Below, in pieces: positions 35,067-46,023 of a stretch of DNA of 64,000 nucleotides (position 1 is its first letter; the number at the start of each line of letters is the position of its first letter). The notes beneath the pieces are model-generated. The model ran no database searches and was not told the DNA's origin. It saw only the letters and a program-made list of their open reading frames with translations. This stretch comes from JAYZDK01 sp964604165. GTDB lineage: Bacteria; Myxococcota_A; UBA796; CAJQPC01. The position numbers and the translations under genes were made by a program. The DNA lies in assembly GCA_964604165.1 (NCBI GenBank), contig CAZRYF010000018.1, positions 1 through 64,000 of the forward strand. The letters run 5' to 3'.

Positions 35067-37352
35067 TCAGCGTGCCCAGACCCTTATGTCAGTGTCATGC
35101 CTACCGGCGCAATACCAAGGGTGTGAAATCGGGTTGTAGTATTCGTGGGAGGTAATCGTGTTCCCCCAGCAAACGAGCCCCCAATGGGTACTCGGTGCCC
35201 AACTGGGCGTCCAATCCGTGCCCGTCTGATTGTAGCCGCTATGACAAGTAATGGCCGCCGTTGTGGCACTCCACTGGTAATTTGAAACGCCCGTCCAATA
35301 CCTTGCATCTGACGACGCTGACCCACAGTCGGAACGGTAGAGCCCCTCGGTGCTAATGTCGTTGATTGTCACAGAGGACAAATGCCAAGTCTGTCCGATC
35401 TGGCCGAAGAGAGATGAGTTTAGCGCCGACTCGTCATTCCAACTTGCCTTTTCCGCTTCTGATGCCGCCGAACTTCCGGCAGCCACCAGCGTCCAACCGC
35501 CGTCGTCGTTTGCCATGTCACAATAAACGGTAACCGCCGTGACTCCATCTGGATAGACTGTGTATTGCCCATCGCCAACCGACTGACCGAGATTAAGAAT
35601 ATCCAGGCATGAAGCCTGACAAAGCGAAACCAGTGGATCATTGTCGTCGCAGTCAGCCACGGTGAGCGACCCATCACAATCAGCGTCGATAGACACGTCT
35701 CCCAGGTTTGGGTCTCCGTCGTCGCAGTCGCCGTCGCATCCGGAGTAGCCGTCCCCGTCACTGTCCGCAGGACTTGCCAATGGGTCACTGTCATCACAGT
35801 CTCCATCGCAGCCGGAGTACCCGTCACCGTCTAAATCCTCCGGCCTCTGCGTGGCGTCGGAATCATCGCAATCCGTGTTGTCGGCCACGGTCACCAGGCT
35901 GCAGGTAACCGCCAATTCCCAACTGTTCCAGGTACCGTCATCCACCGAGGGAAAGGTGTCCTCGACATTCAGGGACCAACTCCCTTCACTGTTTTCACCC
36001 AGCAGAGAGGAGAGCGGTTCGTCGGGAGCAAAGTCACCACCGGAATCAGCCCAGGTGCCCACGTAATCGGCGAGGCTGTCCGTGCTGCTGTACACCATCA
36101 CAACTGTCGTCCCAGCGGGGCTCTCCAATGTGATTTCAAGATCCCCCCGGTAGACATGGCTGATGTTCGTACTGACTTGCACGTCGCTAACCGCTCCACA
36201 GCCAGCAAACGAAATTGTGTCGACGGCGATAGCGTTGCCTGAATTCAACGCGATCCCCGGCTGAGAAGCCACGATTTCTGTGTGCGCAGCCCCCGTTGCC
36301 GCGTAGCAAGAAACCACCGGACTGGCCGGGTCACCGTACCCATCGTTGTCCACATCCATGTAGAAGGTGCCAGCATCGACGGAATCCGGCTCATCGGTCT
36401 CGGCATCACAGTCATTGTCAATGCCGTCACAACGCTCAGTGGCTGCTGGGTTCACTGAAGAAGCGGAATCGTTACAATCCGTGCCGTTAGCTACATGCCC
36501 TGACGGGGCGGCACATGAAGTACGCACCACTGCCGGGTCGCCATGGCCGTCACCGTCTCCATCCAGGTACCAGATCGTCGCATCCACAGCCGAGTCCTCA
36601 TCGACGATGCCGTCACAGTTGTTGTCGGACGCATCGCACGCTTCCACGGCAGCCGGATTGACGCCCCCATCCGCGTCGTTGCAGTCGGTGCCCTCTCCCA
36701 CGAACCCGACGGGCGCCGTGCAGGCAGTCACAGCGACAGAAGCGTTTCCATATGAATCTCCGTCCGAGTCCTGGAACCAAGTTGAAGCGTCTGCAGCGGA
36801 GTCCTCATCCGTCTCGCCGTCACAGTCGTCATCGAGGCCATTGCAGGTCTCGTCGGCAGCCGGATTCACCGATTGCCGGCTGTCGAAACAATCCGTGTTG
36901 TCGGCTACGGTGCCGTCGGGCTGGCTACATGCCCTGGTAGGGCGAGAGGGGTTCCCAAAGCCGTCCCCGTCACTGTCCGTATACCAGGTAGAGGCATCGA
37001 CAGCATCACCCTCGTCCACCACACCGTCACAGTCGTTGTCGAGGCCGTCACAGACCTCGTCCAGCAACGGCGACACAGCTGCACTTCCATCGTTGCAATC
37101 ACCGTCGCAAGTGGAGACGCCGTCCTCATCCTGATCGGCCGCGTTCAACTGTGGGTCGTCGCCGTCACAGTCGCCATCACAGGTGGACAAGCCATCCTGG
37201 TCCAGATCGCCTGGGTTCAGGGCGGGGTCGGAGTCGTCACAATCGCCGGAGTTGTAACTGTAGCCATCTCCATCATTGTCCTCAAACTTGGAGGAATCCT
37301 GACATCCCCAAAGGGCGATGAGAATCGAAAGAAAAAATGTAGATCTGGTCAT
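35067..37352 (-). CDS. MopE-repeat lipoprotein with P-domain and fibrinogen-like C-terminus
   Basis: 761-aa surface lipoprotein: signal FFLSILIALWGC. Residues 24-340 are Asp-rich, Ca-binding MopE-type repeats (units like CDGLDNDCDGVVDE and DSDGDGFGNP). A P-domain of proprotein-convertase type (about 355-485) is inserted inside one repeat. More repeats follow (485-580), then a fibrinogen-like C-terminal region (580-761: SCLDILNLGQSVGDG, VYCDMANDDGGWTLV). Such proteins are common on Myxococcota surfaces; binding to carbohydrate or protein is likely, but no enzyme centre is seen. The DNA is visibly less GC-rich near its start. Confidence 0.88.
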   Translation of the reverse strand: MTRSTFFLSILIALWGCQDSSKFEDNDGDGYSYNSGDCDDSDPALNPGDLDQDGLSTCDGDCDGDDPQLNAADQDEDGVSTCDGDCNDGSAAVSPLLDEVCDGLDNDCDGVVDEGDAVDASTWYTDSDGDGFGNPSRPTRACSQPDGTVADNTDCFDSRQSVNPAADETCNGLDDDCDGETDEDSAADASTWFQDSDGDSYGNASVAVTACTAPVGFVGEGTDCNDADGGVNPAAVEACDASDNNCDGIVDEDSAVDATIWYLDGDGDGHGDPAVVRTSCAAPSGHVANGTDCNDSASSVNPAATERCDGIDNDCDAETDEPDSVDAGTFYMDVDNDGYGDPASPVVSCYAATGAAHTEIVASQPGIALNSGNAIAVDTISFAGCGAVSDVQVSTNISHVYRGDLEITLESPAGTTVVMVYSSTDSLADYVGTWADSGGDFAPDEPLSSLLGENSEGSWSLNVEDTFPSVDDGTWNSWELAVTCSLVTVADNTDCDDSDATQRPEDLDGDGYSGCDGDCDDSDPLASPADSDGDGYSGCDGDCDDGDPNLGDVSIDADCDGSLTVADCDDNDPLVSLCQASCLDILNLGQSVGDGQYTVYPDGVTAVTVYCDMANDDGGWTLVAAGSSAASEAEKASWNDESALNSSLFGQIGQTWHLSSVTINDISTEGLYRSDCGSASSDARYWTGVSNYQWSATTAAITCHSGYNQTGTDWTPSWAPSTHWGLVCWGNTITSHEYYNPISHPWYCAGRHDTDIRVWAR

Positions 37353-37363
37353 GGTTCAATCTC

Positions 37364-39874
37364 CTACCAGAAAAAGGAAAGTCCGCCTCTGGCGGAAACA
37401 GCCAAACCGCTGGCAAAGAAGGTTCTGGATACACTGTCAATCTCACCAGAAGCCGCCGAGCGCCGGTACCGCTCCCCTGAAACATGAACCCCGAGCCGAT
37501 CTGACAAGTGGTATGTCACATTTAGGTCAGCACCAAACACGGTATTGAAGAGGGACAATGTGTCTGTGCCCACTTTGTCTGGGCCATTCAAATCGCCCCC
37601 TATTCGCGTCAACCCAAATCCCATTCGCACCAGCAATTCCGCCTCCAAGTCTGGGCGAAACCACCAAGCCATGCCAACTCCAGGCAAAGCCGTCAGCCTC
37701 CATCCAAGTTCACCCTGATGCCCGGGCTCCTGACCCTCATAGGCCGTCGTGTTTGTCTCCAGAGAGAGCAAGGGGCTAGCGTCAATGGAAACCCCACGGC
37801 GCAGCCATCCTCCAGCTGTAAACCCCACCGTCACCTCAATGAATTCTGCGGTATTGTACTTCCAGAATCTCGAATCGTCGTACGGCTCTTTTAGTGGTAG
37901 TGAGGTGTACCCGGCCGACAGATCAATTCGGCGATATTCCCTCGGCGGAAGCTCGCAGGATCCATTGTCCTTGACGGCCGCTCGATCGTAGTTGAAAGCC
38001 CGCCAATCCGTACACCCCTGCTGAAATTCACAGCTGCCATCGCTCTGAACCGCCTTCCGGTCATAGTTGAGAGCTCGTGGGTCCTTGCAACCCTTGCGGT
38101 AGGTACACGAATCATCAGACCGCGTGGCCTTGAGGACGTAGTTCTCGGCCCTCGGATCCATACATCCCTCCCGGTATCGACAGGAGTCGTTTCCCCGCAC
38201 CGCATCGGGGTCGTAGTTCTCGGCCGCTGGCTCCATGCAACCGGTGACAAACCGGCAAGAACCGTCATCCACCTCTGCAGCCGGGAGGAAGTTGATGGCC
38301 AGCTTGTCGGTGCAGCCTCGAATCGCTTGCGGCTCGTAGATCCGAATCGGGAAATATGACCGGTAGGAGTACGTGCGAACCACAGCGACCTGTGCCGCGC
38401 TCTTCAAGGCCGGAGCCGAAGGAGCCGCCCCCCACGCAGCGTAATCCTCTTGAAACCCCTCCCGGTCGAACTGGATCTCGTACCCATCGGTCGCGGCAAG
38501 ACCGCTGTTGGTTTGGGGTGGAGCCGGTCTGGGCACGAGCTTTGAAAACTTCTGCGTCATGTCGTAGACAATCTCTTCGGGCACCCGTGGTAGGGGCGAG
38601 GGGCTATCGATGGAGGAGATGCCGGCCTTGGCAGGGGAGATCTCCCACCCAAGTTGGGTATCGACGCCAACCCAAATCAGGGACTCTCCGTTGCGGCCAA
38701 CCCACCGTGAGTCGCCCTCCAATGCAGAAAACGCGTCCTTGTACAAGGCCGGCTCCTGAACGGACAGATCGACGTCATCCCCTGCCAAGAACCGCCCGGC
38801 TCCCAACGCCACCATGTTCACGTCCCGTTGGCCGCCATCGGAAAAGAGAGCAAAAGCGAGGTCGCGAAAACCCAGCCCCATCTTCGCAAGGTCCATTCGG
38901 GCAGCTGCGCTTAGGCTGGCGCTTAGTTCGAAATCCCGGTCAGGGTGTAGAGATGCCAGATCACTCCCGTCGCTGTACCCGGGTTCGTCTGCATCCAGCC
39001 GAGCGTCTGTCACACGAATGCGCCCGATAGGCGTGGGCGACAAGAGCAGTCGAATCTCCTGGTCCGCCCCCCTGGTTCTCTCGCTGTCACGCACCCGAAT
39101 CTTGATGGCCGGTCCCTCAACAGGGCAATCGTGGGAGAAATAGGCGGAGACCACAAGCGAAGCCGTTGAGGAAGGGGCCATCTCGCTCAATACGACCTCG
39201 CTTCCCGCCGGCACAAACACACAGGGATGGCCCGACTCGGGCCAGGCAGAGGTAGAGAACCATGGGAGGGAGCTCTCGTTGCTCAACTGCACCGCAATCT
39301 TTGCCCATTCCCCGGCATCGAGAACGCCGTTGTCGGACCCAGGCCCCCCGGAATCGCTCACCACGCGGGAACCCGTAGTTTGCACGGTGAGTCCACCGGC
39401 AGCGGCCCTGACTTGAACCTGATCCGCCAGCCCAATTGATCCCGAAGAGGGGATCTCATTCTCGATGAAGTCGTGGTCAGCGGCGAAGCCCAGCCAATCG
39501 GAAAGCAGGAGTTCAGCCGTGGAACGCGTACCAAGCGCCGAGAGTACGGCCAACCGAGCGCTCGCCGTTTGCTTCCCCTTCGGAAAGCCCGACTCCACCA
39601 CGGCCTTCACATACCTCTCAACAAGGCGACGGAACTCAACCGAATCCAACAGCAGCGAGTCACTTGCACCCGTTTCGTCCCCGATCCGTCGGGCGTTGTA
39701 CAGCACGAGTTCTACCAGGGGGTCCACTCTCTCCGCGCGGCTTTTCCCGTCCCGCAAGGCCTGATCCGCCCGCTCGATGAGCTGAATGTCCTTGGGTGGG
39801 GTCGCGGCACCTGCTGGGAGTGAAAGACAGGCAAAGGCTAAGAAGAACAAAACGAATCGGGTGGGACAAGGCAT
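37364..39874 (-). CDS. Secreted protein with GC-x-NYD repeats and outer-membrane barrel
   Basis: 836 aa with signal peptide (LFFLAFACLSLPAGA). Residues 30-510 are a mixed domain of unknown type. At about 520-640 there are five tandem ~22-residue repeats of the form GCxDPxAxNYDxxAxxxDGSC (two Cys each), known from Bacteroidetes and Myxococcota surface proteins. Residues 645-836 are alternating strands ending SFFW, as in an outer-membrane barrel. It likely exposes the repeats at the cell surface. Cotranscribed with the MopE gene (11-bp gap). Confidence 0.78.
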   Translation of the reverse strand: MPCPTRFVLFFLAFACLSLPAGAATPPKDIQLIERADQALRDGKSRAERVDPLVELVLYNARRIGDETGASDSLLLDSVEFRRLVERYVKAVVESGFPKGKQTASARLAVLSALGTRSTAELLLSDWLGFAADHDFIENEIPSSGSIGLADQVQVRAAAGGLTVQTTGSRVVSDSGGPGSDNGVLDAGEWAKIAVQLSNESSLPWFSTSAWPESGHPCVFVPAGSEVVLSEMAPSSTASLVVSAYFSHDCPVEGPAIKIRVRDSERTRGADQEIRLLLSPTPIGRIRVTDARLDADEPGYSDGSDLASLHPDRDFELSASLSAAARMDLAKMGLGFRDLAFALFSDGGQRDVNMVALGAGRFLAGDDVDLSVQEPALYKDAFSALEGDSRWVGRNGESLIWVGVDTQLGWEISPAKAGISSIDSPSPLPRVPEEIVYDMTQKFSKLVPRPAPPQTNSGLAATDGYEIQFDREGFQEDYAAWGAAPSAPALKSAAQVAVVRTYSYRSYFPIRIYEPQAIRGCTDKLAINFLPAAEVDDGSCRFVTGCMEPAAENYDPDAVRGNDSCRYREGCMDPRAENYVLKATRSDDSCTYRKGCKDPRALNYDRKAVQSDGSCEFQQGCTDWRAFNYDRAAVKDNGSCELPPREYRRIDLSAGYTSLPLKEPYDDSRFWKYNTAEFIEVTVGFTAGGWLRRGVSIDASPLLSLETNTTAYEGQEPGHQGELGWRLTALPGVGMAWWFRPDLEAELLVRMGFGLTRIGGDLNGPDKVGTDTLSLFNTVFGADLNVTYHLSDRLGVHVSGERYRRSAASGEIDSVSRTFFASGLAVSARGGLSFFW

Positions 39875-39955
39875 GGGACAGGTGCTCCGGGGAACGCAAT
39901 GCTACGAAACCAAAACCCCCGTTTTGCCTCGCCTTGCCCAGCGGCCGTTTGTCAG

Positions 39956-40198
39956 GGGGAGATGCCGTATCCCCCTGCGGAAGTGGCGAAATGGCTCGCC
40001 AGAAACANNNNNNNNNNNNNNNNNNNNNNNNNNNNNNNNNNNNNNNNNNNNNNNNNNNNNNNNNNNNNNNNNNNNNNNNNNNNNNNNNNNNNNNNNNNNN
40101 NNNNNNNCAGGGGGAGATGCCGTATCCCCCTGCGGAAGTGGCGAAATGGCTCGCCAGAAACAAGGGGAGATGCCGTATCCCCCTGCGGAAGTGGCGAG
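39956..40198. repeat. 53-bp tandem repeat around an assembly gap
   Basis: Copies begin at 39956, 40111 and 40164, so the unit is 53 bp. Each has two hairpins: GGGGGA paired with TCCCCC, and GGCGA paired with TCGCC around AATGGC. The first copy runs into the gap and the last is cut short. The stretch 39875-40258 contains no other gene; the array follows the start of the barrel gene and lies beside the end of pilB. Confidence 0.85.
40008..40107. other. Scaffold gap of 100 N
   Basis: Exactly 100 N, the conventional size for a gap of unknown length. It falls inside the 53-bp tandem array, so it was most likely caused by collapsed repeats. Confidence 0.98.
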
Positions 40199-40258
40199 CC
40201 CCGAACCGCCGAGCGCAAGCCCCGAACGCCGAAACGCCAAGCCCCGCCGCGGCGCTCC

Positions 40259-41977
<1,719 letters not shown>

Positions 41978-42039
41978 ACCTGACTCCTTTGCCGCCCGAT
42001 GCTACCGCAGATGCAGTAGCATTCCAGCGCGGAGTCTCC

Positions 42040-43689
42040 ATGCGCCTCGTGCTTTCCCTCCTCCTGCTTCTGTCCGGCTGCTCCGAGCCCGCCGTGCAAC
42101 CTTCCCCGCTGGACGCACTGGATGCACGGTATGTGCGCCTCATGAACAGCCTGGGAATCGCAAACCGGGACACCACACGCAACATTCACAACAAGGAAGC
42201 CCGGGAACGGAAAATCCAGCGAGAACAGGAGCGCGTGGCGTTTTTCCGGGATCCAGGCTTTCGCGACGCACTGGAGGCCGCCCACGCGAGCCAAGATGCG
42301 GCCACGGTCCGCAAAGCAGACGCCTATGCGCGCCACGCGGTCTACCACCGCTCCTGGACCAAAGAGGAAAAAGCGCGAGAAACCGAGCTCCTCGCGGCCA
42401 TTCAAGCGCAGAGGCAGAGCACCGACGTCTGGACCCCCGCCGACGGCGCGGTGGACATCTCGTTGAACCGATCCTGGGACCGGGTCGCCAGCGATGCCGA
42501 GGGGCGCTCTGCCAGGGAGTTTGCTGACCTCTCTCAGGCCTGGGTCGACGTGCGCACCCGCTGGATCGGCGAGGAACTGGACGCGCTGGTGAACCTGCGC
42601 AACGAGGTAGCCCGCCGGGAGGGGTTCTCCACCTACTGGGAGCTGGCCTTGTTCCACCAGGGCATCACCCCCGCCGACGTCGACGCCCTCATGGGGGAGC
42701 TGGAAGCCCTGGTGGTGCCCATCAACACCGCCCAGCAGGCACGAATTGCTGCCGCCTCCAAGGCGAGCCGCATCCCCAACGACTTTGCCCACCAGCCCGC
42801 ACTGCGGCGCGCGGCGGGACTCGTGCTCGGAGAGGGCACACTGGATGCCTGGTTCGATGCAGATCTCGCCGAGTCCCGGGTAGGCACCGCCTTTGCCCGC
42901 ATAGGCCTACCCACCGACGGCATTCAGATCTACAGCGGACCCTCCCGGCACACCCGGCCCGGCGCCTATGGCTTCCCCCTGCGCCCCCCTGAGCACGTGG
43001 CCATCGTCATGAGCAGCGACCGGCGATGGTCCACCTGGCAATACCGCGCTCTGGCCCACGAGATGGGCCTCGCCACCTGGTGGCGCAACCTCCCGGCCGA
43101 GGCCGCTGCCTCCCCGGTGCTTTGGGAGCCCCCAAGCCCCTGGTTTGAAGGGGTCGGCGCCCTGTTTGAGCGCCTGGTAATGGAGCCCCAGTTTGCTGCT
43201 GATTACGTGGAGGGCTTCCCGCCGGAGCTTCTCGACGACCTGCGCAACCAGCGCATTCAACAGGCGATCTTCCAGGTAAACCGGTACCTGGCGTGCACCC
43301 GACTGGAGCGCCAGATCTACGAGTCCCCCGGGGAGTGGTCCACCCTCTCCCAAGCCGCAGCCGCCCGAGAAAAGCAACTGCTTCATCACACATGGGCTCC
43401 CCCCACCTCCTCCGACGGCCTCATCTACACGGGCGCCTTTCAGTCCGGCTTGATGCTGCACTACCCGGCCTATGTCCAGAATTTCCTGTTCGCTGCCACC
43501 ACCGAGGCCCTGCTCTGGCAGGCCCTCTCCCAACAGTTCACGGTGATCCATGGCAACCCGCAGGTCGGACCGTACCTGGTGGAGAACCTGTTTCACCCGG
43601 TGGCCATGCGCACCTCCTTTCCAGAGCAGTTGAAGGCATTGACCGCCGGAATGGATCGGGCGGAGGCCCTCGGGGCTTTCCTCCAGTAG
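42040..43689 (+). CDS. M2/M3-type peptidase-like lipoprotein, zinc site degenerate
   Basis: 549 aa from ATG 42040 (GGAG, 5 nt), giving a lipoprotein signal (LSLLLLLSGC). The body is helical like peptidyl-dipeptidases. The zinc motif should be HExxH, but here reads HEMGL, so the second His ligand is missing, while the downstream Glu (PWFEGVGALF) is kept. Probably an inactive peptidase or binding protein. Longer in-frame reading upstream (from 41989) lacks the signal. Divergent from pilB; the next gene follows 15 bp on. Confidence 0.78.
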   Translation: MRLVLSLLLLLSGCSEPAVQPSPLDALDARYVRLMNSLGIANRDTTRNIHNKEARERKIQREQERVAFFRDPGFRDALEAAHASQDAATVRKADAYARHAVYHRSWTKEEKARETELLAAIQAQRQSTDVWTPADGAVDISLNRSWDRVASDAEGRSAREFADLSQAWVDVRTRWIGEELDALVNLRNEVARREGFSTYWELALFHQGITPADVDALMGELEALVVPINTAQQARIAAASKASRIPNDFAHQPALRRAAGLVLGEGTLDAWFDADLAESRVGTAFARIGLPTDGIQIYSGPSRHTRPGAYGFPLRPPEHVAIVMSSDRRWSTWQYRALAHEMGLATWWRNLPAEAAASPVLWEPPSPWFEGVGALFERLVMEPQFAADYVEGFPPELLDDLRNQRIQQAIFQVNRYLACTRLERQIYESPGEWSTLSQAAAAREKQLLHHTWAPPTSSDGLIYTGAFQSGLMLHYPAYVQNFLFAATTEALLWQALSQQFTVIHGNPQVGPYLVENLFHPVAMRTSFPEQLKALTAGMDRAEALGAFLQ

Positions 43690-43704
43690 ACGACCTCCCT
43701 CACC

Positions 43705-44772
43705 GTGCTTTCCTTCCTGCTTCTTGCCTGCCTGCCGAAGACCGACCCTCCCCAGGCAGTCCCGGTGCTTCCCGCCACCTCCGCCCCCCTCTATACCAGA
43801 GCCCCTGGCGCCTCCCCAGATCCGGCGGTGGCAGCCCTGGCCGCGGACCTTCCCTGGGACGAGACCCTCTCGGGCGCCGCCGGAGCGCTGGCGCTGGCAC
43901 ATGCACGCCACCCCCTCCTGGAAGGACACGAGGTCCAGTGGGCCGCCTACCGGGCAGGATGGCCCCACCCCCTCTTGAGCTTTGGTATCGAGCAGGTGGC
44001 GGAAGGAGAGACGCCGACCCGCTTGCTCACCGGATTGAAGCTGTCCAAAACGGGCCACCTTGGCCTGGCCCGGGCCCGAAACGGGGGGATCGATACCTGG
44101 GTCCTCCTGGTGGGGGAAGTGCTCCTGGACCTTTCCCCATTCGCCCGACAACACGAGGTGGGCGACTCCTTGCAGATCCAGTGGCCCGCCGATGTGGCCT
44201 GGTCCCACGTGCGCGTGCGGGCAGCCGCTCCCTCGGGCCAGGTTCTCTTGGGTCCTACCTTGTCGCTGTCAGAGCCCGGGGAGTGGGTGGTGGAGGTCCA
44301 ACAGGTCGTGGGGGATCGGGCTGTGGACCTGGCGCGGGCGCCCATCTACGTGGGGGTGACGGAACCCGCAGACGCTCCCATCGAGCTGTCACGGCCGCTC
44401 TCCACCGGTGATGCAAAGGAGATCAAGCGACTTGCCACCGACGGCCTGGACGCGCTCCGGCACCTGGTGGAAGCCCCCAGCCTGGACCCGGAGCCGATGC
44501 TCGAGACCTCCGCCCGAAAGGCCCTCTCCGAGTGGATGAGCGGCGAGGGAATCTCAGATCCCGTGGCGCGCATGGCCGGGCTCGGCTACGGCGACTCACC
44601 CGTTGCGGAGCTTCGGTGTCACGCTGTCTCGATCAATGCCTGCCTGGACGACCTGTACTGGTCTGTGGATCACCGCATCCACCTGTTGGACCCCAGCTTC
44701 GAGAACGTGGGGGTCGCGGGAGGCACCCGAGAAGGAAATGTGATGCTGGTGGTGGATCTCGGCCATGAATAG
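43705..44772 (+). CDS. Lipoprotein with degenerate CAP-like domain
   Basis: 355 aa starting with GTG; a short signal LSFLLLAC acts as lipobox. Residues 80-240 resemble the same region of the next gene (beta-rich); the C-terminal ~110 residues look like a worn CAP/SCP domain (SVDHRIHLLDPSFENVGVAG corresponds to the HxxxDP-VGV strand of CAP proteins). CAP active-site His/Glu pattern is not obvious. Overlaps the next gene by 8 bp, hence coupled. Function unknown. Confidence 0.65.
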   Translation: MLSFLLLACLPKTDPPQAVPVLPATSAPLYTRAPGASPDPAVAALAADLPWDETLSGAAGALALAHARHPLLEGHEVQWAAYRAGWPHPLLSFGIEQVAEGETPTRLLTGLKLSKTGHLGLARARNGGIDTWVLLVGEVLLDLSPFARQHEVGDSLQIQWPADVAWSHVRVRAAAPSGQVLLGPTLSLSEPGEWVVEVQQVVGDRAVDLARAPIYVGVTEPADAPIELSRPLSTGDAKEIKRLATDGLDALRHLVEAPSLDPEPMLETSARKALSEWMSGEGISDPVARMAGLGYGDSPVAELRCHAVSINACLDDLYWSVDHRIHLLDPSFENVGVAGGTREGNVMLVVDLGHE

Positions 44773-45976
44773 GTGGCTGTTGATCCTGTTCGCCCTGCCG
44801 CTGGCTTCCTGCCAGGGGCCTCGTGCCGCCCCCGAGCAAGGTGCGACCGTACGCTTTCGACCCTTGCCAGATCCGGTCCTGGAAGAAGCTTCCTGGCTTG
44901 TAGGCCGGGTGCCGGGCTCCACCTGGGACGCAGGCCTGGCCTCAGCAGCCCGGGAGCTGGCCCAGGCAAGCGCCGACCGGGACAGCCGCCTGACCCCTGA
45001 AGCCACATGGCAGGCCCTCGCTCTCGCCGGATACCCGGGGCACGCCCGCTTTGCCCGGCGCGTCAACGGGGGGGCCTGGCCGGAGGAGCTGGCAGAGGAG
45101 CTTGCGAACGCCGCCCTGGCACGAAACCAGGCCGTGGACGTTGCCCTGGTGCGCCGGGACTATGCCGACAACCTGACCCTCTGGATCGGTGCCATTGCAC
45201 ATCGACCGGCCATGTTGGATCCCATCCCCCGGGACCTGTCCCTGGACGAGCGCGTGCCCGTGGTGTTGGAGGTGCTCGACAAAGGGGGCGGCGATCCCTT
45301 CTCCCGGGTGCCCGACCCGATTCTCTTTGTCACACGGCCCTCTGGCGACGTGAGCTCCCACGAGATCGTGAGCGGACACGCCCGCTACCTGGACGTCTTC
45401 CATGAGCCAGGGGTCTACCAGCTGGAGCTGGTCTCACGCACACGGACCGACACCCAGGTGGTCTTGAACTGGTCTCACTTCGTGGACATCGATCCCCCCG
45501 CCCTCTCGCCGGTTCCCGGAGTGTCCGCCAAAGGACCGCCGGATCCCATGGAGGCCACCGATGCCCTGTACGTGGAGTTGAACAAGCTCCGCAGCAAGGC
45601 CGGCGTACAACCGCTGACCCGCTTTGCCGCCTTTGAACCCCTGGCCCGGGAACATGCAGCCCTGATGGCTGCCCATGGAACGCTGGGACACAGAATTCCC
45701 CAGGTGACCGAAGGGGTGGCTGACCGCGCCGCCCGCGGATTCCACCCCCGCGCCCTGCACCGGGAAGACCTGGCGGCCGCTCCCACCTGGCGTGAGGCCC
45801 TGGACATCACGCGCCTCTCCCCTGGACACCTGGCGAACCTGTTGTGCGAAGAGTGCACGCATGCCTCCATTGGCGTCGCCTTGGAGCCCGTGACCGACCG
45901 AGCCCCGCGCCTTTTTGTGGTCTGGGAGCTTCTCCGGTTCCCGGAAGGCCCCCCCCAAGCGATTCCCAGGCGATAA
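44765..45976 (+). CDS. CAP-domain (SCP/PR1-like) lipoprotein
   Basis: 403 aa with lipoprotein signal (LLILFALPLASC). Middle region parallels the previous gene (NLTLWIGAIAHRPAML). The C-terminal CAP domain shows DALYVELNKLRSKAGVQPL, LAREHAALMAAHGTLGH and the SIGVALE strand. CAP proteins are secreted and usually bind sterols, lipids or cell wall. Two paralogous lipoproteins in a row suggests a complex of both. Confidence 0.75.
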   Translation: MNRWLLILFALPLASCQGPRAAPEQGATVRFRPLPDPVLEEASWLVGRVPGSTWDAGLASAARELAQASADRDSRLTPEATWQALALAGYPGHARFARRVNGGAWPEELAEELANAALARNQAVDVALVRRDYADNLTLWIGAIAHRPAMLDPIPRDLSLDERVPVVLEVLDKGGGDPFSRVPDPILFVTRPSGDVSSHEIVSGHARYLDVFHEPGVYQLELVSRTRTDTQVVLNWSHFVDIDPPALSPVPGVSAKGPPDPMEATDALYVELNKLRSKAGVQPLTRFAAFEPLAREHAALMAAHGTLGHRIPQVTEGVADRAARGFHPRALHREDLAAAPTWREALDITRLSPGHLANLLCEECTHASIGVALEPVTDRAPRLFVVWELLRFPEGPPQAIPRR

Positions 45977-46023
45977 GCCCACACACAGCCGTCCCACCTG
46001 GAGGGGTGATAGCGTACAGCCCG

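Noticed and set aside
39956..40198. CRISPR array
   Set aside because: Repeats are directly tandem with no spacers, 53 bp long, and no cas genes are present; the Cas4-like nuclease is 25 kb away and stands apart.
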